Shown: positions 43,316 to 51,942, counted from the first letter of the stretch. The stretch is 64,000 nt of DNA from Methylophilus sp. 13 (GCF_015354335.1 NZ_JADKYR010000005.1:51023-115022), one strand, 5' to 3'. Program-made: numbers and translations. The notes: generated by a model from the letters alone, not told the origin.

Positions 43316-44792
43316 ACGTGTGTCGAATCTCTAATTGCCAGCCCAGTTTTTGCCACAGCAGGCACTCTTCCTCCAGCAGGTAATGGGTCTGCGGATGCTG
43401 GTTCGCCCATTGCGTAGACAGCGCCAGGATAAACTGCTGTTTATGGCGCTCCAGCTGCAGGTGCTTGAGCGAGGGCATGCGGCGGGAATGGCAAAAGATT
43501 ACGGCCAGACGCAATGCCATGAGCTGGCAAACCAAATCCTGATTATCAAAGTCTGCATCCAGTTTGCGTAACTTGCCTTGATGGCCGAGCACCAGCAGGC
43601 TGATGGTATGCAGTTCACTTTGCGCAAAGCCCATCAATTCGGTGTTATCCAGAATATAGGCACCATGCTTGTTGCAATCGGTATGTGAAATCGCCCAGCC
43701 AATTTCATGGCATAGCGCCGCCCAATGCAGCAGCGGCTTCTGCGTATCACAGGCCAGCATGGCGTCGTAAAAATACAGCGCCATTTTGCTGACGTTGTTG
43801 GCATGTTCCATTTCAACACCAAATTGCTTGCACAATCTGGCAATCGACGCGGTACGCAAATCTTCGGTGACATCTTCCGGGTTTAGCATGTCATAAAGCA
43901 CGCCATGCCTTAACGCGCCGTTAGCCACCATCAGCGTGTCAATTTTCAAGGTATCAAATACTGCGGTCAGTACGGCCAGGCCACCGCCAATCACTGCACG
44001 CCGGTCATCCTTGAGGCCTTCCATGTTCAGCCGGTCTGGAGATTTGGCTTTGATCAGTGTCTGCTTTAGCCACTCCAGCTGCGCGCGTTCAATGCGGTCA
44101 GCCGCGAAGCCTGCGCCTGCCAACACATCGGCGACCGCGCCCACCGTGCCCGAGGCACCATAGGCCACTTCTGCTTTTCCGACATAGCGGTTGGCAATCA
44201 TGTCGATAATCGACTCGGCGGCAATTTCGGCGCGTTCAAAATTACGTTCGCTAAACTGGCCATCGGCAAAATATTTTTGTGACCAGCCCACCGAGCCCAG
44301 GCGCAAGGATTCCGTTACCGTGGCGCGGAAGTGTTGACCCAAAATAAACTCGGTAGAGCGTCCGCCAATATCCACCACCAGACGCTTTTCGTCCGATTGC
44401 GGCAACATGCGGCTGACGCCCTGATAAATCAGCCTGGCCTCTTCGACGCCAGAAATAATCTCAATCGGATAGCCCAGGACTTTTTGTGCCTGGCGGATAA
44501 AATCTTCGCTATTGGTTGCCTCACGCAGGGTTTGGGTCGCGACAGCGCGCACATGTTCTACCGGGAAATCTTTCAGACGCTCGCCAAAGCGGGCCAGGCA
44601 TTTCAGGCCGCGCTCAAACGCCTGCGGTTTCAGATTTCGGTCTTCGTCCAGGTCCCCGCCCTGGCGGACCGCCTCTTTCAAATAATCCACGCGCAGAATC
44701 TGGCCATCGACCACGCGCCCGATCTCGAGACGAAAACTGTTGGAGCCCAAATCTACAGCGGCGAGCTGGGTGTCATGATTAATATTTAGCAT
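43314..44792 (-). CDS. ppx: Exopolyphosphatase / GppA phosphatase
   Basis: The Ppx/GppA family degrades polyphosphate or pppGpp. The 492-residue protein has the actin-like fold start VDLGSNSFRLEIGRVVDGQI, then EEARLIYQGVS, the catalytic-region DIGGRSTEFILG (usually DIGGGSTE, here Arg replaces one Gly), and GGLAVL. The C-terminal HD-like region (HWAALCHEIGWAIS) is typical of the long form. Start ATG 44792. With ppk it could control polyphosphate level, although it lies on the other strand and is not adjacent. The Gly-to-Arg change should be compared with homologues. Confidence 0.9.
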   Translation of the reverse strand: MLNINHDTQLAAVDLGSNSFRLEIGRVVDGQILRVDYLKEAVRQGGDLDEDRNLKPQAFERGLKCLARFGERLKDFPVEHVRAVATQTLREATNSEDFIRQAQKVLGYPIEIISGVEEARLIYQGVSRMLPQSDEKRLVVDIGGRSTEFILGQHFRATVTESLRLGSVGWSQKYFADGQFSERNFERAEIAAESIIDMIANRYVGKAEVAYGASGTVGAVADVLAGAGFAADRIERAQLEWLKQTLIKAKSPDRLNMEGLKDDRRAVIGGGLAVLTAVFDTLKIDTLMVANGALRHGVLYDMLNPEDVTEDLRTASIARLCKQFGVEMEHANNVSKMALYFYDAMLACDTQKPLLHWAALCHEIGWAISHTDCNKHGAYILDNTELMGFAQSELHTISLLVLGHQGKLRKLDADFDNQDLVCQLMALRLAVIFCHSRRMPSLKHLQLERHKQQFILALSTQWANQHPQTHYLLEEECLLWQKLGWQLEIRHT

Positions 44793-44810
44793 GCGTTAAT
44801 ACGGAGGTGA

Positions 44811-45083
44811 TTACTTAAGATAGCGTTGTATGGCCTGTGGGTACTCTGGAAAATAGCGCTCAATCACGCTTAAATCAAAGCTTCTCAAAATGCTGGTGTT
44901 TGATTCCCGGTCAAGCAAAAACTGAAACGAGGCACTGACCAGTTCTGCCACCGTTTGGCTGGCATCAAGCAATGGTTGGGCATAATCTGGCTTGACATTC
45001 ACTTGATGTGAGGTGGTTTGTGTCCCATGCACCGTGACAGAAAATGAATTGGGACTGGTCTCAGTCACCTCAATTGTTGCCAT
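44811..45083 (-). CDS. Small conserved hypothetical protein
   Basis: This is a 90-residue protein. I use the second of two adjacent ATGs (45083), since GGGGAGG lies 5 bp before it. It starts MATIEVTETSPNSFSVTV, continues with LVSASFQFLLDRESNTSILR, and ends with IERYFPEYPQAIQRYLK. Similar small proteins occur widely in proteobacteria without assigned function. It lies 18 bp upstream of ppx on the same strand and may be co-transcribed with it. Confidence 0.7.
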   Translation of the reverse strand: MATIEVTETSPNSFSVTVHGTQTTSHQVNVKPDYAQPLLDASQTVAELVSASFQFLLDRESNTSILRSFDLSVIERYFPEYPQAIQRYLK

Positions 45084-45110
45084 CATTGCCTCCCCAGACA
45101 CATCGTTCAA

Positions 45111-45451
45111 ACAGTATAAATTGTTATGTTGGCAGAGGCCAGTGAAAGTAATATGAAAAAATCAGCGATGACCAGCGCGCTGGCGTGCGCCTTTCGTAAA
45201 GGCGAGCAAATACAAGGCTCTGCCCGGTCATGACGGTGGTTCGCATTCTAAAAGAATAAAAATTTAATCGCGATCCTGGGTATTTTTGTATTTTTTCTGC
45301 TGCACTCCCCTACGTCCATGCCATAGCACACAGCAATAAACGGGGTGGGTGGTAGTGATTAAGGGCCGCCAGCGGCAATGCACACTCACCGCCTGCCATG
45401 CTTTGGAGCACTTTAATCTTGCAGGCAAGCGGCGAAGGCGCTCGCCTTTGC
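45111..45451. other. Gap without recognisable gene
   Basis: A 341-bp stretch with no open frame of note. A short hairpin CGCCTTT-CGT-AAAGGCG lies at about 45188-45204. A frame of 23 codons at 45153 has no support. I see no tRNA or other RNA gene. Confidence 0.5.
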
Positions 45452-46084
45452 TTATTTCAACAAAATGATACGGTTGATCTGCCCCAATCGATACGCGGTT
45501 TTGCTCAATTTGCCCCCTTTCAGTGCAAGGGGCCGAATCGGGCAGGGCGGGATACGCCGTCCATCTTCGAGCAAGGTGTCGTCCTCAGCCGTAGATTGCC
45601 AGACACCGCCATTGACGGGCCGGAATTGCCAGCGAATATACCCAACTTTGGCACCGAGATGCAACATTTCGTCACGGTCTGGGGCATCGCTGACCAGTAG
45701 TTCGTCTTCCAGCACTTCATCATATTTACCAAACGCCTGTTTGCATGCCAGCGCTTCCTGCTCGCTGGCGCCGACCCAGGTGCAAGCGCGGTGCTCTTCA
45801 CGTTGCACGTCCCAGGCGCCCAGTTGCCAGGCCGCGTCCAGCACGGCTTCATCGACCACTTCCGGTTGCCGCCAGCGGTCATTGATTTGCAAGGCCGAGC
45901 CAGGCACTGGCTGCAGCGTCGGTTTAAGCATGGGGAGGGCGGGCGTCGGCTGTTTGCGAAAGCCATGCCAATGCAACATGAGCAACACCGGGGTATCTGC
46001 CCGCGGGACGGCGGTCAAGGTGACTGCATATAGCGGCAGTTTCATGACCTGCATTTGCTCGATTAACGTGTGAAATAAATTCAT
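45452..46084 (-). CDS. Conserved hypothetical protein
   Basis: This is a 210-residue protein, ATG 46084. It is rich in Trp/Arg/Leu and has no signal peptide. Recurrent blocks are PVLLMLHWHGFRK, AAWQLGAWDVQREEH, KVGYIRWQFRPVNGGVWQST and the C-terminal LALKGGKLSKTAYRLGQ. I do not recognise a family. It lies alone between the ppx region and htpG, and the C-terminus reads into an A/T-rich end. Confidence 0.6.
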   Translation of the reverse strand: MNLFHTLIEQMQVMKLPLYAVTLTAVPRADTPVLLMLHWHGFRKQPTPALPMLKPTLQPVPGSALQINDRWRQPEVVDEAVLDAAWQLGAWDVQREEHRACTWVGASEQEALACKQAFGKYDEVLEDELLVSDAPDRDEMLHLGAKVGYIRWQFRPVNGGVWQSTAEDDTLLEDGRRIPPCPIRPLALKGGKLSKTAYRLGQINRIILLK

Positions 46085-46279
46085 ACACTACGCTCCTTAC
46101 CTGACATCAGAACAAAGAATGCTGCGTTACAAAATAACTAGCAAAAACTATGCAAATAAATCAGTTTTAATTGGCTGAATAACGCCTTGTTTATTGGCCT
46201 CAACGCCGCAATCCGCTTGCCAGTCATGGTTTTAAATGATGGTTTGTCATAGATCCCCGCCTGTTTCACAATCTCCCCT

Positions 46280-46309
46280 CTTGAAAAACGGTTTTTGCTT
46301 CCCCATCTA
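46280..46309 (+). promoter_or_regulatory. Sigma-32 heat-shock promoter of htpG
   Basis: CTTGAAA at 46280-46286 and CCCCATCTA at 46301-46309, with 14 bp between, match the RpoH consensus (CTTGAAA, 11-16 bp, CCCCATnTA) fully. It lies 44 bp before the htpG start. Confidence 0.93.
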
Positions 46310-46352
46310 GGGTTAAATTTTGTGTTTAACCCTGTTTTTTGGAGGATCTGTC

Positions 46353-48248
46353 ATGACAACTGCGACAGCAGAATCGCAATCCAAGCAGACCATGGGCTTT
46401 CAGGCCGAGGTCAAACAATTACTGCAATTGATGATTCATTCGCTCTACAGCAATAAAGAAATTGTGTTGCGCGAATTGATTTCCAACGCTTCTGACGCGG
46501 CTGACAAGTTGCGTTTTGAAGCCATCTCAAATGCTGCTTTGTATGAAAATGACAGCGAGTTAAATATTCGAGTTTCATTTGATAAAGCTGCCCGCACGCT
46601 GACCATTTCTGATAATGGTATCGGCATGCGCCGTGAAGAAGTGATCAACAACATTGGTACGATTGCCAAATCTGGCACCAAGGAATTCTTCCAGAACCTG
46701 ACCGGTGACCAAGCCAAAGATGCCAACCTGATTGGCCAGTTTGGTGTGGGTTTTTACTCCAGCTTTATCATTGCCGATAAAGTCACCCTGATTACCCGCC
46801 GCGCAGGCGAGACTGAAGCCGTCAAGTGGGAGTCGCACGGTGAAGGCGATTTCACCATTGAAGCGACTGAAAAAGCAGGCCGCGGCACCGATGTGATTTT
46901 GCATCTGCGCGAAGGTGAAGACGAGTTTTTAAACGACTGGAAACTGAAAACCATCGTCCGCAAATACTCTGACCACATCACCCTGCCGATTGTGATGAAA
47001 AAATCGGAATGGAAAGACGGCGAACAAGTCCCCACCGATGAGGACGAAACCGTCAACAAAGCTTCTGCCTTGTGGGCGCGCAGCAAAAACGATATTAGCG
47101 AAGAAGAGTACAACGAGTTTTACAAACACGTTTCGCACGACTTTGAAAATCCGCTGGCCTATACCCACAGTCGCGTAGAAGGCAAGCAAGAATACATCTC
47201 GCTGCTCTACGTGCCAGCCAAAGCGCCGTTTGATTTATACGACCGAGATCGCCGCCAGGGCATCAAACTGTATGTGAAACGTGTGTTTATCATGGAAGAC
47301 GCCGAAAAACTCATGCCACAATACCTGCGCTTTGTGCGCGGCGTGATTGACTCCGCTGACCTGCCACTCAACGTCTCGCGCGAGATTCTGCAAGACAGCC
47401 GCGACGTAGAAGCGATTAAAAACGGCTCTGTTAAAAAAGTGCTGGGCCTGCTCGAAGACTTGGCTGAAAACAAACCCGAAGACTACGCCAAGTTCTGGGA
47501 ACAGTTTGGTCGCGTGCTTAAAGAAGGCCCCGGCGAAGACTTTGCCAACAAAGACAAGATCGCCAGCCTGTTGCGTTTTGCCTCTACGCACACTGACAGC
47601 GAAACCCAAAACGTATCGCTCAAAGCTTACATCGAACGCATGAAGCCCGAGCAAGAAGCGATTTACTACATCACGGCCGATACCTTTGCTGCTGCGAAGA
47701 ACTCGCCACACCTGGAAATCTTCCGCAAAAAAGGCATTGAAGTGTTGTTGATGTCTGACAAGGTAGATGAATGGTTGCTGGGCAGCCTGACTGAGTTTGA
47801 AGGCAAAAAACTGCAGTCGATTGCCAAGGGTGACTTAGACCTCGGCAAGCTGGAAGACGAAGCCGACAAAGAAGCGCAAAAACAGGTTGAAGAGCAAGCC
47901 AAAGACCTGGTCGAGCGCATTAAAACCGCGCTGGGCGAGAGCGTGAAAGAAGTGAAGGTCACGCATCGCCTGACTGACTCCCCCGCGTGTTTGGTGGCTG
48001 GCGAGCATGACTTGTCCGGCAACCTGGCGCGTATCCTCAAAGCGGCTGGTCAAAAAGCGCCTGACAGCAAACCGATTTTAGAGATTAACCCGACCCACCG
48101 TTTGGTTGAAAAGCTGAAAGCTGAAAGCGACGATGCCAAATTTGCTGATTATGCGCATGTGCTGTTTGACCAAGCGCTGTTGGCAGAAGGCGGCCAATTG
48201 GAAGATCCTGCTAGCTTTGTGAAGCGTATGAATAGTTTGATTTTATAA
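46353..48248 (+). CDS. htpG: Molecular chaperone HtpG (Hsp90)
   Basis: HtpG is the bacterial Hsp90, an ATP-driven cytoplasmic chaperone. The 631-residue protein starts at ATG 46353 behind TTGGAGGATCT; the frame is open from 46320. The GHKL ATP site is intact: [39 protein letters not shown] and [36 protein letters not shown] lies in the middle domain. The family-typical C-terminus is present. A heat-shock promoter upstream and a strong terminator downstream make it a one-gene unit. Confidence 0.97.
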   Translation: MTTATAESQSKQTMGFQAEVKQLLQLMIHSLYSNKEIVLRELISNASDAADKLRFEAISNAALYENDSELNIRVSFDKAARTLTISDNGIGMRREEVINNIGTIAKSGTKEFFQNLTGDQAKDANLIGQFGVGFYSSFIIADKVTLITRRAGETEAVKWESHGEGDFTIEATEKAGRGTDVILHLREGEDEFLNDWKLKTIVRKYSDHITLPIVMKKSEWKDGEQVPTDEDETVNKASALWARSKNDISEEEYNEFYKHVSHDFENPLAYTHSRVEGKQEYISLLYVPAKAPFDLYDRDRRQGIKLYVKRVFIMEDAEKLMPQYLRFVRGVIDSADLPLNVSREILQDSRDVEAIKNGSVKKVLGLLEDLAENKPEDYAKFWEQFGRVLKEGPGEDFANKDKIASLLRFASTHTDSETQNVSLKAYIERMKPEQEAIYYITADTFAAAKNSPHLEIFRKKGIEVLLMSDKVDEWLLGSLTEFEGKKLQSIAKGDLDLGKLEDEADKEAQKQVEEQAKDLVERIKTALGESVKEVKVTHRLTDSPACLVAGEHDLSGNLARILKAAGQKAPDSKPILEINPTHRLVEKLKAESDDAKFADYAHVLFDQALLAEGGQLEDPASFVKRMNSLIL

Positions 48249-48270
48249 CTTCGGGAATTTGTGTCATCTG

Positions 48271-48296
48271 AAAAGCCACCTTTAAAGGTGGCTTTT
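48271..48296 (+). terminator. Intrinsic terminator of htpG
   Basis: Stem AAAAGCCACCTT / AAGGTGGCTTTT with a TA loop, followed by TT. The next 250 bp (to 48549) are AT-rich and empty of recognised features, apart from the possible degraded recombination site noted in the findings. Confidence 0.9.
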
Positions 48297-48549
48297 TTGT
48301 TTTACACTGAGAAATATCCTGTCGGAAAACGAATTTTTGCAGATTTTTAACGGCTGTGGCATTATCTTTTGTTAGAAGTTAAGCAAATGTTGGAATTTGG
48401 CTATAAGTCTCTTTAATACGTCCTCTATTCCTAAATCAATTGATTGTATTTAAATGTAAATGAAAAAATCAATGCTTTGTTACATACCGTAATTTGAACC
48501 GCGACTTAATATTTTAGGCGCACCTAATGTTCAATCGAGGAGTCACAAT

Positions 48550-48816
48550 ATGAGCAAACCAGATATCGAGAAATTGATCTTGAATGCACTTGCGGACAAC
48601 AGATATAAGTGGCGCACACCCCATGGTGTGGCTTCCCAAATTGGTGTCACTGAGAATGATGTCTTTCAGGTTATTGCAAAAAACAGTGATAAGGTTGTGC
48701 AGTCGAGCGTACACTCAACTGAGGGTTCTCCTTTATTCACGACAAGAGAGCACTTTCACAAAATGAGCAGCCCTTTTGACAAGATTTTAGGTGCATTCAA
48801 GGGGAGAGTCAGATGA
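48550..48816 (+). CDS. Small winged-helix-like protein, cassette gene 1
   Basis: This is an 88-residue protein, ATG 48550 after GAGGAG. The visible core is EKLILNALADNRYKWRTPHG, GVASQIGVTENDVFQVI and SPLFTTREHFHKM, a helix-turn-helix and wing pattern. It resembles small winged-helix proteins met in bacterial conflict systems, from memory only. It overlaps the next gene by 4 bp. The base composition is poorer in GC than the flanking htpG and glgP genes. The pair forms a two-gene unit ending in an attC-like site, so it has the form of an integron gene cassette. Function unknown. Confidence 0.6.
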   Translation: MSKPDIEKLILNALADNRYKWRTPHGVASQIGVTENDVFQVIAKNSDKVVQSSVHSTEGSPLFTTREHFHKMSSPFDKILGAFKGRVR

Positions 48817-49133
48817 GCATGGAGCTATTGGTGCACCCTTCAGTTCTTTTTGCTTTTTTTGGTGCATTTGCAATGCAGCTTCTTAGTCTGATGGAAATTA
48901 GAAATATTCCAAAAACTCAGCGCCCAGATTTCAAGGATTTATTTTATTGGTTGCCGTTTATTGTTGCGCCACTTCTTGGAGCGGGGCTTGCACTTGCTTA
49001 CGTCTTCCCATCAGACGTACTGAAGCCCCTTGTGGCCATCAACATAGGTGTTTCTGCGCCTTTGATTCTACGGTCAATGGCAAACATTAACCCGCTAGAC
49101 AAGAGTGGCATCAATCCTGGAGAGGGGGCTTGA
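48813..49133 (+). CDS. Small membrane protein, cassette gene 2
   Basis: This is a 106-residue protein, ATG 48813 overlapping the previous stop. Three likely membrane helices are LFAFFGAFAMQLLSLM, LPFIVAPLLGAGLALAYVF and LVAINIGVSAPLILRSMA. The rest is short, with one Lys/Asp patch (KTQRPDFKDLF). No domain is recognised. The attC-like site begins 18 bp after its stop. Tight overlap with a winged-helix gene suggests a regulated pair, possibly a sensor-effector or toxin-like unit; that is speculation. Confidence 0.6.
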   Translation: MSMELLVHPSVLFAFFGAFAMQLLSLMEIRNIPKTQRPDFKDLFYWLPFIVAPLLGAGLALAYVFPSDVLKPLVAINIGVSAPLILRSMANINPLDKSGINPGEGA

Positions 49134-49151
49134 GATTGTATTTAGTCATAT

Positions 49152-49221
49152 GCCCAACAATGCTTTCCATCGGACAGCCAAAAGCTTCGCTTTTGTCGCC
49201 CGCTGAACTATTACGTTAGAC
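49152..49221 (+). other. Integron attC-like recombination site (70 bp)
   Basis: The element begins with GCCCAAC (49152-49158), which fits the R'' box RYYYAAC, and ends with GTTAGAC (49215-49221), which fits the R' box GTTRRRY. An L'-like GCTGAAC lies 13 bp before the R' box. The centre CAAAAGC-TTC-GCTTTTG is a hairpin, as in folded attC sites. The gene to the left ends 18 bp before it, and the one to the right starts 28 bp after it. This is the standard layout between two integron cassettes. No integrase gene is in the window. Confidence 0.82.
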
Positions 49222-49248
49222 TTGCCAATTAGCTTAAAGGAGAGTTGT

Positions 49249-49731
49249 ATGAAATGCGTATCTCAGATGAGACAAGCCTTTGTATTATTATTAACAGCAG
49301 GGCTCAGTGCGTGTTCATCCATTCCTGCAAACACTGCTGTTTTGCTTGACAAAACATCCGAGCGCATCGAGACTAGAAGTGAAGTAATTAGTCAAACGCT
49401 TCGAACTGTGCTTGATGAATCTACCTTTGCTAAAGGTGATGTTGAAGATGTGCTGAAATTGCTAAAAAATATTGATATTTCAACACTTTCTGACGATAAC
49501 AAGAAAGCTATGTCTAAAGCAATTGGCACATTGACGCAGCTAGAGACTTCTCTTGGAAAGAATGCTTCATATTCCAAAGTTCCTGAAGAAAGTAAACGAA
49601 TATTTTCGGAATCTGTTACCAATCTAAAACTAGTAAAGCAAATTATTGCCACAGAAGTGAACAAGAAAGCTCTTGTTCAAAACATGATTGATATAGTTGA
49701 TAAAGATCTGGCCAAAGGAGAGTCAAAATGA
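49249..49731 (+). CDS. Helical lipoprotein, cassette gene 3
   Basis: This is a 160-residue lipoprotein. ATG 49249 follows AAAGGAGAG by 4 bp. The lipobox is LSAC (Cys22). The mature part is almost all helical and charged (DKTSERIETRSEV, LKLLKNIDISTLSDDNKKA, VPEESKRIFSESVTNLKLV). No domain is recognised. Its codon use and low GC differ from the core genes. It is the first gene of the second cassette and overlaps the next gene by 4 bp. Confidence 0.6.
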   Translation: MKCVSQMRQAFVLLLTAGLSACSSIPANTAVLLDKTSERIETRSEVISQTLRTVLDESTFAKGDVEDVLKLLKNIDISTLSDDNKKAMSKAIGTLTQLETSLGKNASYSKVPEESKRIFSESVTNLKLVKQIIATEVNKKALVQNMIDIVDKDLAKGESK

Positions 49732-50054
49732 ATGAGGAAGTCAAATCTTTATCTATGGCACTGAATGTCCTTCGAGAAAAACTCATAGCGACACCTAGAA
49801 CTGCTCCAGGATTCGGTGAAATGCGTCTTCTTTACCATGATTTAACAAACGCATTGATTGTTGCTGGAGACAAATCCGATGCAGAACTTGCTAAAGAGAT
49901 CGAACTAGTGTCAACGGCAGTTACTGAAGAATGGGCAACAAGCAAGGACAAAATTCAACCTTGGATTGATGTTCTTGAGCCTGTAATTTCTGCAGTTGGG
50001 GCTATATTATCTATCAGCAATCTGGGCAATCCATTGTTAGCTCTTCTTGCTTAA
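49728..50054 (+). CDS. Small helical protein with hydrophobic tail, cassette gene 4
   Basis: This is a 108-residue protein, ATG 49728, overlapping the lipoprotein gene by 4 bp. It starts MNEEVKSLSMALNVLREKLI and is helical throughout. A Gly/Leu-rich hydrophobic C-terminal part (VISAVGAILSISNLGNPLLA) may be a membrane anchor or amphipathic helix. It has no motif I recognise. Two unknown proteins, one a lipoprotein, encoded as an overlapping pair behind an attC-like site suggest a small self-contained function, possibly a conflict or adaptation system. Confidence 0.55.
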   Translation: MNEEVKSLSMALNVLREKLIATPRTAPGFGEMRLLYHDLTNALIVAGDKSDAELAKEIELVSTAVTEEWATSKDKIQPWIDVLEPVISAVGAILSISNLGNPLLALLA

Positions 50055-50343
50055 AAAGACAAGTAGCGTGGGCAGCTGCGGTCAATACCGCGCAAAATGG
50101 ATTCATCTCTCGCCATCGTCGGGTAAACACTACCAGAGTTAACTACTTTTTATACTAGTCATCTATCGCAGGCGACAATTTTTATGTGACGATGATGTGC
50201 GCCTTGTCCTGCTGCATGTCACTCAGAAAGTTCGTGCGACTTATCCTTTTACCAGCGCGCAAGCCAAGTAGATACCGTTATAAAGAACAAGTTTTTTGAT
50301 ACATTTCTTTATCGAAAGGCTTGTTTGCTTTGAGCCGAGTAGG

Positions 50344-50363
50344 GTGGGCAACTTGTTGCCCAC
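50344..50363. repeat. Inverted repeat GTGGGCAA-CTTG-TTGCCCAC
   Basis: An 8-bp perfect stem with a CTTG loop inside a GTAGGGTGGGCAAC context. Similar GTGGGCA palindromes are dispersed in many proteobacterial genomes, so this may be a single copy of a genome-wide family. Confidence 0.5.
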
Positions 50364-50419
50364 GCGTTAAATCCAGTCTCAAAAAGAGGCAATGTTCCAT
50401 TAGGTAAATTGTCATTTAT

Positions 50420-50442
50420 AAAGGCCCGTCTCTCGGGCTTTT
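50420..50442 (+). terminator. Weak intrinsic-terminator-like hairpin
   Basis: Stem AAAGGCCCG / CGGGCTTTT (one G-T pair) with a TCTCT loop, followed by ATATTTTT. It could end the cassette-island transcript. Confidence 0.55.
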
Positions 50443-50537
50443 ATATTTTTAAGTTATAAATATATTTATATATATTATTTATTGGAATTTTAATCGCTTG
50501 ATATATTGCAATCCAACAAGGTTATTGAAGGATTGAG

Positions 50538-51785
50538 ATGTATCAGTGGTCAAAAATTATTCCGGTAGCGGTCGCTTTTTCGTTTGGTAATGCTTGGGCG
50601 ACGGATGGTTATTTTTCGCATGGCTATAGTGTTCGCTCTCAAGGCGTTGGTGGCGTGGGCATCGCTTTGCCACAAGATGCGCTGGCGGCAGCGGCCAACC
50701 CGGCTGGGATGGGTAAAGTCGGGAGCCGTGTGGATGCGGGCGTGACTTGGTTTAGGCCGGTGCGTGAATCGGAGATTGAAGGCAGTGGTGCGCCAGGAGC
50801 CAATGGGACTTATAAAGGCAATGATAGCCAGAATTTCTTTATTCCAGAGTTCGGCTACAACACGCAATACTCTGAGGACGTAACGCTGGGCGTGAGTGTT
50901 TACGGTAATGGCGGCATGAATACCGATTACAAAAAAGGTATTCCGCTGTTTAACAGTAATGGTCGACGCACGGGGGTGGATTTGGCGCAGGTGTTTGTGG
51001 CGCCGACCGTCACCTGGAAGGTGCAAGAGCATCACACCCTAGGAGTTTCCCTGAATCTGGCTTATCAGCGGTTTGAAGCCAAGGGACTGCAAAACTTTAG
51101 CAATGCCAGTAGTTCAGCTGCTAATCTGACCAACAATGGTCATGATGATTCTTATGGGGCGGGTGTGCATATTGGCTGGCTGGGTGAGATCACGGATGCC
51201 GTGACGCTGGGGGCCACTTATCAGAGCCGTACTTACATGAGCCGGTTTGACAAGTACAAGGGCTTGTTTGCCGAGCAGGGGGATTTTGATATTCCCTCCA
51301 CCTATGGCGTAGGTGTGGCGGTCAAAGTCACGCCGGCATTGACGCTGGCCGCGGATTTTCAGCGCATCAATTACAGTGAGGTCGATGCGGTGGGTAACGC
51401 CTCTTTATCTAACTTGAGCAATGGCTTGGGTAACGATAATGGCGCCGGGTTTAACTGGCAGGATGCCAAGGTGTATAAGATCGGTGCGTTGTATCAATAT
51501 AGCCCGGCGTTGATTTTGCGTGCAGGCTATAACCATGTCGATCAGCCGATTCGAGCAGGCGATACGCTGTTTAATATCCTGGCGCCGGGCGTGGTGAAAG
51601 ATCATGTGTCGATTGGGGCGACTTGGGTGTTGAGTCCTGCGTCGGAAGTGTCGTTTGCTTACACGCATGCCTTTGAAAATACGGTGCGTGGTCAAAACTC
51701 GATTCCTGCTGGATTTGGTGGAGGGGACGCCAATGTGCGCATGTATCAGGATGCACTAGGCGTTGCTTATACCTGGAAACTTTAG
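50538..51785 (+). CDS. FadL/OmpP1-type outer-membrane transporter
   Basis: This is a 415-residue outer-membrane protein with a signal peptide (about 1-22, ending GNAWA) and the FadL N-terminal hatch pattern. The start TDGYFSHGYSVRSQGVGG VGIALPQDALAAAANPAGM is typical. The barrel strands end in GVAYTWKL. FadL-type channels take up long-chain fatty acids or other hydrophobic compounds; a substrate cannot be read here. Start ATG 50538. The AT-rich DNA before it may carry its promoter. It is a single-gene unit ending in a terminator. Confidence 0.82.
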   Translation: MYQWSKIIPVAVAFSFGNAWATDGYFSHGYSVRSQGVGGVGIALPQDALAAAANPAGMGKVGSRVDAGVTWFRPVRESEIEGSGAPGANGTYKGNDSQNFFIPEFGYNTQYSEDVTLGVSVYGNGGMNTDYKKGIPLFNSNGRRTGVDLAQVFVAPTVTWKVQEHHTLGVSLNLAYQRFEAKGLQNFSNASSSAANLTNNGHDDSYGAGVHIGWLGEITDAVTLGATYQSRTYMSRFDKYKGLFAEQGDFDIPSTYGVGVAVKVTPALTLAADFQRINYSEVDAVGNASLSNLSNGLGNDNGAGFNWQDAKVYKIGALYQYSPALILRAGYNHVDQPIRAGDTLFNILAPGVVKDHVSIGATWVLSPASEVSFAYTHAFENTVRGQNSIPAGFGGGDANVRMYQDALGVAYTWKL

Positions 51786-51824
51786 TTTTCGTGCTTCTCT
51801 CTGCCGGGGTCGGCAGTATAATTC

Positions 51825-51856
51825 AAAGCCACAATGAGAATTTTGTGGCTTTTTTT
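51825..51856 (+). terminator. Intrinsic terminator of the fadL-type gene
   Basis: Stem AAAGCCACAA / TTGTGGCTTT, TGAGAATT loop, then TTTT. Confidence 0.92.
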
Positions 51857-51942
51857 ATGTCTGACACATTCTTGCTGTAGGCTTGCTTTTTGCTTTTGCT
51901 AACTGAAAGCAATTCGATGAATCAAACTCAAGGGGAAGATGC

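Larger units (their letters stand above)
50055..50537. other. 483-bp gap after cassette island
   Basis: No open frame of note. It holds a 20-bp inverted repeat (50344-50363) and an intrinsic-terminator-like hairpin (50420-50442). After these comes an AT-only stretch (about 50450-50485) before the fadL-type gene. No second attC-like site was found. It could be old cassette or intergenic DNA. Confidence 0.6.

Noticed and set aside
44516..44782. Arg/Pro-rich plus-strand frame within ppx
   Set aside because: Entirely antisense to a well-supported ppx gene and with low-complexity shadow composition.
45153..45224. Short ATG frame of 23 codons in the gap before 45452
   Set aside because: Too short, no homology I recognise and no clear ribosome binding site.
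50366..50372. GTTAAAT fits the attC R' consensus after the last cassette gene
   Set aside because: No matching RYYYAAC box or attC fold could be found within 150 bp upstream; the nearby palindrome does not have attC geometry.
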